64,000 nucleotides of DNA from Heterohyrax brucei (Eukaryota > Chordata > Mammalia > Hyracoidea > Procaviidae), in NCBI GenBank assembly GCA_028571685.1, contig CM053141.1, positions 78,601,833 through 78,665,832 on the forward strand, given 5' to 3'. A program made the translations under genes and the position numbers. Under the pieces are notes generated by a model. It saw only the letters and a program-made list of their open reading frames with translations. It was not told the DNA's origin and made no database searches. Below are positions 53,475 through 64,000 of this stretch, in pieces (the stretch's first letter is position 1; every line of letters begins with the position of its first letter).

Positions 53475-56400
53475 CCAAACAGCAGAAGAGTATACCTTCT
53501 TTTCAAATGCACATGGAACACTCTCTAGAACTGATTACATTATTAGACCTTAAAGCAAGCCTTAATGGAATCCAAGGCACTGAAATATTGTAGAACATCT
53601 CTTTAGACCATAAAGCCATAAAGGCTGAAAACAATAGTAGAAAAAGCAAGGGAAAAAAAAACAATCAAACACATGAGAAGTGTATATCCTGCTCAAAAAC
53701 TACTATGTTACAGAAGAAATCAAGGGCAGGATAAAGACATTCACAGAAAGAAATGAGTATGAAAGTACATCCTACAATAACCTTTGGTAGCAAAAACAGT
53801 GCTCAGAGGTCAATTTATATTAATAAATGCACACATCCCTAAGAAGAAAAGACTCAAGTAAAAGCATTAACCTTTCAACTCAAACAGGCAGAAAATGAGC
53901 AGGGAAAGAACCCCTCAGCCAACAGAAGAAAGCAAATAATAAAAGTTAGGGTATTCATAAAAGACCTAGAGAACATTAAAACAACTGAAAGAGTTAACAA
54001 GATCAAAAGCTAGTACTTTGAACAGATCAATAAAGTTGATAAACTACTGGCAAGGTGACAGAAGAAAAACTGGAAACAAATAATCCAAATAAGAAATAAG
54101 ACAGATGCTACCACAACAGACCCAACTGAAATTAAAAGAATCATAATAGAATACTATGAAAAACTGTACTCTTATAAATTTGAAAAACTAGAGGAAATGG
54201 ACAAATCTTTAAAGCCACTCTGATTACCTAAACTTACACAAAAAGAGGCAGAACAACTAAATAAATCCAGTAACAAAAGAAGAGAATGAAAAGGTAATTG
54301 ACAATACCCTTAACAATAACAAAAAAAGCTCTGGCCCTGATGGCTTCACTGGTGAATTCTACCAAACTTTCAGAGAAGAGTTAACACCACTATTACTAAA
54401 GGTGTTTGTGAGCACACAGAAGGATGGAATACTCCCAAACTCATTCTATGAAGCCAGCATAACCCTTGATACTAAAACCAGGTAAAGATACCAAAAAGAA
54501 GGAAAACTGCAGGCCAGTATCTCTCATGAGCTTATATGCAAGAATCCTCAACAAAACTCTAGCCAATAGGATTCAACTACATATCAGAAAAGTAATTTAC
54601 CATGACCAACTGGGATTCATATAAAGGATACAGGGATGGTTCAACATTTGGACAAAAAAAAAAAATCAGTGTAATCAAACATACGTATAAAACAAAAGAA
54701 CTACTTGATACAGAAAAGGCACTTGACAAAGTCCAACACTCATTCATGTTACAACCTCTTACCAAAATGTACAAACAGGAGAACAGGAACCAGATAACTG
54801 GGAACTCGTAAAAATCAAACCTTTACGCTCACCCAAAGACTTTACCAAAAAAGTAAAAAGACAACCTAGAGACTGGGAAAAAATTTTGACTACCACAAAT
54901 CCAATCAGCTTCTAATCTCTATAATCGACAAGATACTGCAAAACCTCAACAACAGAAAGACAAATCATCCAATCAAAAAAATGGGCAAAATATACAGATA
55001 CTTCACCAAAGAATACATCCAGATGGCTAACAGATACATAAGAAAATGCTCTCCATCATTAGCAATCAGTGAAATGCAAACTAAAACTACAATGAGATAC
55101 TACCTTACCCCAGCAAGGCTGGCATTAATCCATAAAACACAAAATAATACATGTTAGAGAGACTGAAACATTTCTACACTGCTGGTGGGAATGTAAAATG
55201 GTACAATCACTTTGGAAATCGATGTGGTGTGCCCTTAAAATGTTAGAAATAGAAATACCATATGGTCCAGTAATTCCACTTCTTAGACTATACCCTAGAG
55301 AAATAAGAGCTGCTATACAAATAGATACACACATATCAATGTTCACTGCAGCACTGTTCAGAAGAGAAAAAAGAAGGAATAATCTAGGTGCCCTTTGGTG
55401 GAAGAATGGATAAATACACTATGGTATATTCATATAAATGTAATATTACACAATGATAAAGAACAATGACCAATTTGAGAAACACCTCATGAAATGGTAA
55501 GAATCTGGAGGACATCATGCTAAGTGAAATTAGTCAACTGCAAACAGACAAATACTGTATGAGACTATTTTTGTAAGTAGTTTAAAAGAATTGGTTTAAA
55601 TACTTTGATGGCTAGGAGGGGAGGTGGGAGGGAGAGCAATACTCACTCATTAGATAATAGACAAGAACTATTTTATGTGAAGGGAGAGACAAGAAACAGC
55701 AGTGGAGAAGTCAGAATGAATGGACTAAACCCAAAGCTTAGAAGTATTCTAAAAAAAACCAAACACTTCCAGTGAGAGAGCACCAGTGTCAGTGGCCTGA
55801 GGACCAGGGCTTCAGCGGACATCTAGGTCAACTGGCATAACAAAGTTTTTTAAGCTAATATTCTGCATCTCAGTTTGGTGAGTGGTCTCTGGAATCTTAA
55901 AATCTAGCAAGGAGCTATCTAAGAAGTATTAACTGATCTCAATCCACCTGGAGCAAACGATAAAGAAGAGCATCAGTGACAAGAGGAAAGTTAGAGCCTA
56001 AGAGACAGGGCAGCATACAGCAGAGATCAAAAGGTGCCCAACTACCACAAAGACTGACTTTACAGGGCACTCAACAATGAATCCCTGATGGAGAGAGACA
56101 AATGTGGGATGCAGAACTCAAAATCTAGTAAAAAGACTGGATTTGATGGTCTGATGGCACTGGAGAATCCCTAGAAGATATGGCCCCCAAACTCCCTGTT
56201 AAGAAAGAACTGAAACCATTCTGCAAGCTAACTCTTCTGACAAAGACTGAAGTGACAGATAAAACATACATTGATACTGATGAAGAGTGTGGTTCATGGC
56301 TTGGACACATACAGGAGACTAACTGGACAGCTCCTGCTCAGAGATGAGAGTGAATGTCGGAAGGGTACAGGATCTGGTCAAACAGAAATGAGAAATACGG

Positions 56401-56527
56401 GCTGGAGGGGACAGGTGTACCATGACAGTATTTTGAGAGTGGCTACAGTCACATGGCAGAATGTAAGGTTTTACATGAGAAACTGACTGTAATTGTAAAC
56501 GTTCACTTAAACACAAATTAAAAAATC
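53475..56527 (+). repeat. LINE-1 (afrotherian) with ORF2 part and full 3'UTR, internally deleted
   Basis: Plus-strand L1. Positions 54,320-54,780 hold the ORF2 reverse-transcriptase region (gccctgatggcttcactggt, gccagtatctctcatgagct, accatgaccaactgggattc). Near 54,780-54,830 the text jumps to the ORF2 C-terminal region, so several hundred bases are missing. Positions 55,190-55,600 are the ORF2 end, and 55,720-56,527 the lineage 3'UTR, ending gttcacttaaacacaaatta. Stops and frameshifts are frequent, so it is inactive. It lies antisense to CERT1. Confidence 0.8.
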
Positions 56528-56537
56528 ATTTATTGCC

Positions 56538-56640
56538 TTAGAAACCTTGTGGGACAGGTCTAGTCCGTTCTACAGGGCTGCTATAAGTCATAATTGACTC
56601 AGGGGCAGGAGGTTTGGTTTGGGTTTGGCAAGTACAAAAC
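56538..56640 (+). repeat. AfroSINE 3' fragment
   Basis: The second half only (gaaaccttgtgggacaggtc, tgactcaggggcagg), directly after the L1 3' end. Confidence 0.65.
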
Positions 56641-56704
56641 AACACACAGATACAATTATAACCCTGTTATAGCGAAAAATTGGAAACAATCTTAGTATCC
56701 ACCC

Positions 56705-56765
56705 ACTGAAAAAACCCAACCCAACCCAGTCCATCAAATCAATTCTGATTCATGGTGACCCTATG
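56705..56765 (-). repeat. AfroSINE fragment
   Basis: A short reverse fragment (cagtccatcaaatcaattct, gattcatggtgaccctat) that joins the RTE piece which follows. Confidence 0.55.
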
Positions 56766-56769
56766 TGTT

Positions 56770-57152
56770 ACAGTGAAGAACTAACGGCTTTGAACTGTGG
56801 TGTCTGTGAAGACTACTGAATACACCATGGACTGCCAGAGGAATGAACAAGTCTGTCTTGGATGATATACAGCCAGAGTGCTTGTTGCAAGAGAGGTTGA
56901 TGAAACTTTGTCTCACACACACTGTAGTTATGTTATTAGGACGAATCCATCCTTGGGAAAGGACATCTTGCTTGGTAAGGCAGAAGGTCAACGTGAAAAA
57001 GGAAGACCCTCAGTGAAATGGACTGATACGGTGGCCACAATAAGGGCTCAAATATAGCCAGGGTAGCGAGGATGACACAGTACCGGAGTGTTTCATTGTG
57101 TTGCACAGAGTCACTATGAATCAGAATTGACTCAAATACACCTAACATCTAT
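56770..57152 (+). repeat. RTE LINE 3' end fragment
   Basis: The segment holds a degenerate RTE C-terminal region (gggaaaggacatcttgcttg, aaatggactgatacggtggc) and the tail gttgcacagagtcactatga. It is nested in an older L1 3'UTR. Confidence 0.65.
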
Positions 57153-57398
57153 CCACTCATACACACACAATGGAATACTGCACAGCTGAAGAAAACAAAG
57201 TGCCATACTAATATATGGAAAAGCCTTTTAAGAAAAATTAAGTGTAAAAACAAAACACAAAGCAACAACAACAAAAAGTATGTGTGGGGGAATACAATTG
57301 CATCTGCTTGTTCATGTATTTTATATAAATACACATACATGCACACACACGCATACATATATTTCCAGAAAGATACACAAGAAACCTGTTAGTAGTAG
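57153..57398 (+). repeat. Old LINE-1 3'UTR fragment, left half
   Basis: The block acaatggaatactgcacagc is typical of an old L1 3'UTR. A CA-rich, microsatellite-like patch lies at 57,330-57,360. The L1 resumes after the LTR at 57,886. Confidence 0.5.
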
Positions 57399-57880
57399 TT
57401 TCAGGGATTGAACTGGGTCCGCCCAAGAATACATGAAGCCATTTAGATAGGCTATGATTCCAGGTATTGTATGATGTTCTCGTAGTCTGTAAAGCCTACT
57501 TCTAAGATGCTAATGAGAAAGACCACCAGCAGTGGTTGTGTGAGGCAGGACTCAATGTATATGACTGTGCTGTGTCTTGAGGGACTCTCTTGGGATTTAA
57601 AGGAAAGAAAAGCAAGCAGAGAGCTGGGGACCTCATACCACTAAGAATGCAATGCTAGGAGCAGAGTGCTTTCTTTGGGTCTGAGATCCCTGTGCCTCAG
57701 AAGCTCCTAGTCTAGGGTGAGATGGATGACAAGGACCTTCCTCCAGAGCCAACAAGAAAGTCTTCCCCTGGAGTTGATGCCCTAATTTGGACTCGGCCTA
57801 ACTTGACTGTGAGGAAATAAATTTCTCTTGGTTAAAGCCATCCACTTGTGACACTTATGTTAAAGCAGATAACTAAGACA
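57399..57880 (+). mobile_element. MaLR-type solo LTR with 5-bp target-site duplication
   Basis: A 482-bp block from tttcagggattgaactgggt to cagataactaagaca. The direct repeat AGTAG flanks it at 57,394-57,398 and 57,881-57,885, a perfect 5-bp duplication as in ERVL/MaLR elements. It contains aaataaatttctcttggtta, an AATAAA-bearing block near the LTR end. It is inserted in an old L1 3'UTR, and no retroviral genes are present. Confidence 0.8.
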
Positions 57881-57885
57881 AGTAG

Positions 57886-58260
57886 CTAACTTTTTCTTTT
57901 CTGAAGTGGGAAAAATTGGGTAAGAATAAGGGGCGGGGAATAATTTTTACTCAAAAATTCAGTAAAAGACTCTAGCTCTTTCAACAAAGATGTTCAATGC
58001 AGCACTGTTTTACAGTACAACCATGGAATCGACTAAGATATTAACACGGAACTGGTAAATAAATTCTGCAACATTTAAATAACACATGTGAAAAGAAAAA
58101 GTTTGATACGTCTCTTATTTTCATACAGAAAGAAATCTAAGATATATTGTTAAGCAAAAAACTTAAATTATAAAATAGTAATGCAGAAGGCACTGCTACA
58201 AATAATAACACAGGTCAGTACATGTGCAGAAAAGTCTGGACAAATATACCACAAACAAGA
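57886..58260 (+). repeat. Old LINE-1 3' fragment, right half
   Basis: The segment contains gatgttcaatgcagcactgt and aactggtaaataaattctgc, in the manner of L1M-type 3' sequence. It reaches to within about 260 bases of the CERT1 stop codon. Confidence 0.45.
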
Positions 58261-58519
58261 ATTTCTGAGAAAGGCAGGATTACAAGGAATCTGCACTTTT
58301 GAAATTATGTAGGTCTATAATGAAATTTCCTTAAGTAAGTATTGTCTTTCATAAGTAAAACAAATACATAACGAAAAACGTGTCAGTAAGCTACAGGTCT
58401 CTATCTGGGAACATCATAAATCACAGCAACTATTTCGAGTAACTGTTTTTAATATCTGCAGAGCCAAACTAGTCAAAGTTGAAAAAGAGATAAAATACAT
58501 CTTCCAGTACCTGTTACTA

Positions 58520-58672
<153 letters not shown>

Positions 58673-58987
58673 CTATTAAGACACAACTCTCCACATATAC
58701 GTAAAGCATTCAACTTCTTCCTTTGGTTTTTAAAAGCTCCTTAAGTAGGAATAGTTAGAATCTCTTTAAGTCTCAACTATTGATTCTTAATACTAACCAT
58801 CAGAAACAATCACACAGAAAATAAGAAAGTCTTTATTACATTCATGTTCTTGGTTCCCTGAATTATGTGCAAGTATTACTACACAAATACTTTAGGTTGT
58901 TTAAGAGATTTATTCATCAGCTTCTACTATAATCAAATAGCCTCCTGTGACTTACTGAGGCATAACTGCTTCTTTAGGCATCCCAGA

Positions 58988-59178
58988 GAGGAGCCCTAGT
59001 AGTGCTGTGGTCAAGCACTTGTCTACAGAAGGTGGGAGGTTCAGATCAATCAGCTGCTCTGACAGAGACAGTTGTGGCTGGCAGTCTCTGTACTGATTAT
59101 AGCCTTGAAAACCCTCTCGGGCAGGTCTATTCTCTCTCTGAGTCAGAACTGACTAGATAGGAAGAGGCTGGGTCTTTT
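58988..59178 (+). repeat. AfroSINE, variant form, in CERT1 intron
   Basis: A forward, diverged copy (gagccctagtagtgctgtgg, aaaccctctcgggcaggtct). Confidence 0.75.
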
Positions 59179-59492
59179 CAGCATACTCGCACTGTGGCAC
59201 TGTATTCAGGGGAGTATTGGACTACAGACTGCACCACGTACTGCAGGCAGGAAATGAGTTTCAGTACGGAATTAACGCAAGTAACAGAAAGGGCTGTTCT
59301 GCAGCAGGCCAAGGTGAAATAAGCATGTAACCAGCAGCTAAGGAGGACCAGGGAAACAATGATTCACAAAACTAAAAGGTCTCACCATAAGAAAAATAAT
59401 CAGTCACTTCCTTTCCCCTGTTACTTACGGTCCTAATTATCAATACATTCTAAATTTATTAAGCAAGTGTTTAATAAAACAGTTTATAAAAC

Positions 59493-59633
59493 CAAGGATG
59501 TGAGTTTAGTGCCTAAGGCTGCAAATCTTTTACAGAAGCAGACTGCCACATCCTTCTCCTGCAGTGTCTAGGGGGTCTGAACAACCACCTTTCAGTTAGC
59601 AGCCACACATTACACTGCACCACCAGGGCTCCT
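59493..59633 (-). repeat. AfroSINE, longer variant
   Basis: A reverse copy with the variant segment acagaagcagactgccacat, and ending acactgcaccaccagggctcc. Confidence 0.8.
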
Positions 59634-59679
59634 TTTAATGACCTGAGAGTAAATTTTACAACTTACCTAGCCAAGCCCA

Positions 59680-59800
59680 GCTTCCTAAGTTCTGATACAG
59701 AAGTCCTGAGGTAAAATTCAGGCACGTGTGTTTGCAAAAAGTTTCCTAGATAATTCTGACATTCATCTTTCCAGATTAAAAATTACTAATCTAAAAGCCC
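59680..59800 (+). repeat. MER5-like DNA transposon trace
   Basis: The blocks taagttctgatacagaagtc and gtgtgtttgcaaaaagtttc resemble the MER5 core. The element is diverged. Confidence 0.4.
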
Positions 59801-59831
59801 TAAAATGGCATTTTAAAAGACCTATGTCCTA

Positions 59832-60101
<270 letters not shown>

Positions 60102-60122
60102 CTAACGTAACATTAGGTTACT

Positions 60123-60168
60123 CTATGACTCTTACTAAAAGCTCTTACTATGACTCTTACTAAAAGCT
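60123..60168. repeat. Short tandem duplication, period 25
   Basis: The 21-mer ctatgactcttactaaaagct occurs at 60,123-60,143 and again at 60,148-60,168, within a CERT1 intron. Confidence 0.85.
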
Positions 60169-60537
60169 ACAGCAAAATTTTATGAGCACCAACACGTGTC
60201 AAGATGATATGACATACCAGGAATGACTTCACTCAACCTCCATAGTTAAGTAGAGCTAAATTCAGGTAGATAGGAGAGGTTTTGCCAATAGCTGATAATG
60301 GATTAAGAATTGAGAGTGGGAAGTAGCCTGTGCATGCGACCCGTGCAGCTGTGTCACCTAACCACAGAAGAACAGGCATGAGTCCTGCTGACGTTCACAG
60401 TTCTAACACATGGGCTGCACCACTTCAGGCTGTCACACAATACACAATCTCGGAAGCATTATCAGATCAAGTATCTGTGTGTGTTCATCCACTGCCTTTG
60501 TCCTGCACTGTATGTTTGGCTTTACACTGTTCAGTCA

Positions 60538-62797
<2,260 letters not shown>

Positions 62798-63219
62798 CTA
62801 CTTTTTCTTAGAACGTGATTGCTTTATCTATGTTAAAAGTCAATTACAAATGAACAAACAGAACAAAACCTTGCCCTAACTAGGCTAAATCCAAACAGAA
62901 GGCAGTTAGCAGTATTAGGGATACCTACAGTGGCTGTGACATCTGATCACCAGGAAATTTCATTTTCTTTGGCCTGATATCTACCTTCTATAGCAAGAAA
63001 ATAATTCTACCTACCACGTATTACTCAGGCTCAAATTATAACCTCTCCCTGTAACCTATAATTTACTGAAGCTGAACAAACTGTTCCACCTAGGTTTACA
63101 TGACTACACTTGTGAAAAGTTTGTCAAAATGCCAATGACAAATATCTGTGATGTTCAGAAGTTAAGTGTATTTTTGAAATTTGGTGCCTAAGGGAAACAT
63201 ACATGACAACTACTACTCT

Positions 63220-63374
63220 AAACTAACACCCACTGCCATCGAGTCATGTCTGACTCACAGCAACCCTAGAGGTCACAGCAGAACTGCCCCACAGTTTCCA
63301 AGGAGCACCTTGGAACTGCCTACCTTTTGGTTAGCAGATGTAGCACTTAACTTACTATATCACCAGGGATTCCA
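63220..63374 (-). repeat. AfroSINE
   Basis: A reverse copy (acacccactgccatcgagtc, caaccctagaggtcacagca) ending at a partly decayed tRNA part. Confidence 0.88.
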
Positions 63375-63440
63375 AAGTAACCACAGTAGGATTCATCTTC
63401 TAGGATTTATTGTGGAAACAAAATCGTCTAGGTTAAAAGT

Positions 63441-63652
63441 ACCAAGACCCAAAAAGTCATTGCTATTGAGTCAATTCTGACTCACTACAACCCTACACAC
63501 AGAGTAGAAATGCCTCGTTGAGTTTCCAAGGGTATAAATCTTGTATGGAAGCAGACTGCCACATCTTTCTCCCGCAGAGCAGCTGGTGGCTTCAAACCAC
63601 AGGCTTTTTGGTTAGGAGCCAAATGCTTTAACCATTGTCCTGCCAGGGCTAC
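63441..63652 (-). repeat. AfroSINE, longer variant
   Basis: A reverse copy with the variant middle (tatggaagcagactgccaca, tctttctcccgcagagcagc), about 65 bases after a standard copy in the same orientation. Confidence 0.85.
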
Positions 63653-63689
63653 TAGGTTAAAAGTAGTCAATAATAAAATAGAAACCTTC

Positions 63690-63900
63690 AGTTTTCATCC
63701 CGCCTTTTCTACTAACTAGCTTTGTGACCTCTGAAGAGTTATCTGACCTCTCTGGATCTCGCACTATTTGTAAGTAAAATGAGAAATAATAATACCTAAC
63801 TTGGATTCAGAATTATTGTGTATCACACCAAATGATATGATATTCTGGCAAGCATTTGTAAAGTAACAAGCTCTATGTTAGGTATTATTAGCCCCCAGAT
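63690..63900 (+). repeat. MIR SINE
   Basis: The blocks actaactagctttgtgacct, ttatctgacctctctggatc and aaaatgagaaataataat match MIR order. Confidence 0.6.
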
Positions 63901-63908
63901 GATACTGT

Positions 63909-64000
63909 GGAAACCCTGGTGGCATAGTGGGTTAAGTGCTACATCTGCTAACTAAAAAGTTGACAGTTCAAATACACCAGAAGCTCCTTGGAAACCCTAT
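63909..64000 (+). repeat. AfroSINE, cut by window edge
   Basis: A well-preserved 5' half: ggaaaccctggtggcatagt, gggttaagtgctacatctgc, gacagttcaaatacaccag. The A-box-like and B-box-like blocks show its tRNA origin. Confidence 0.92.

Larger units (their letters stand above)
48190..58519 (-). other. CERT1: Presumed CERT1 3'UTR (long, repeat-invaded)
   Basis: Positions 48,190-52,950 on the minus strand are AT-rich, almost free of lineage-specific repeats and without long frames. They end at an AATAAA (48,214-48,209), which looks like a genuine 3'UTR terminus. Between this block and the stop codon at 58,520 lie L1, RTE, SINE and LTR insertions (53,030-57,880). If transcribed as one exon, the 3'UTR would be about 10.3 kb, of which nearly 5 kb is inserted repeat. 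The alternatives are an earlier polyadenylation site or a separate downstream unit. This is inference from composition and position only. Confidence 0.4.

Noticed and set aside
63909..64000. Possible tRNA gene (A-box-like and B-box-like blocks)
   Set aside because: The same sequence recurs throughout the window as the head of the SINE. No intact cloverleaf was made out.

Overview
This is a vertebrate nuclear window. It holds spliced genes with GT-AG introns, a CpG-island promoter and dense interspersed repeats, and it shows no prokaryotic or phage organisation. About thirty copies or fragments of one tRNA-derived SINE with an RTE-like tail, RTE LINE pieces of the same lineage, and a distinctive L1 3'UTR point to an afrotherian mammal, most likely an elephant or close relative. 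The species call is inference from repeat families; the gene calls rest on reading exons and splice sites directly.

Layout. Positions 1-13,600 are intergenic: an antisense L1 5' part, L1 3' fragments, a degenerate antisense RTE, SINEs, a MaLR-type LTR, and a solo LTR of a class II-like endogenous retrovirus with a perfect 6-bp target-site duplication. Positions 13,640-14,480 are a CpG island with the HMGCR promoter (SRE, CRE, GC box, CCAAT boxes) and non-coding exon 1. Positions 13,980 to about 38,100 are the complete HMGCR gene on the plus strand. Its 20 exons give an uninterrupted 888-codon reading frame with every splice junction in phase and the catalytic and regulatory residues present. 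Positions 38,100 to about 48,190 lie between convergent genes and hold SINEs, MER5, an RTE, a MaLR-type LTR and a curious 59-bp exact direct repeat. From 64,000 down to about 48,190, on the minus strand, is the 3' end of CERT1 (COL4A3BP): four coding exons of the START domain, the stop codon at 58,522-58,520, and a long, repeat-invaded presumed 3'UTR.

The two genes sit tail to tail, as I recall for mammalian HMGCR and CERT1. HMGCR makes mevalonate, the committed step of sterol synthesis in the ER. CERT1 carries ceramide from ER to Golgi for sphingomyelin synthesis. Both act in membrane lipid homeostasis, but nothing in the sequence shows co-regulation.

I found no undescribed biological system. 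The items most worth a second look are repeat insertions lying within tens of bases of HMGCR splice sites (exon 5 donor, exon 4 acceptor), the clean solo LTR about 2 kb upstream of the promoter, the 59-bp dispersed duplication, and the unusual length of the CERT1 3'UTR.
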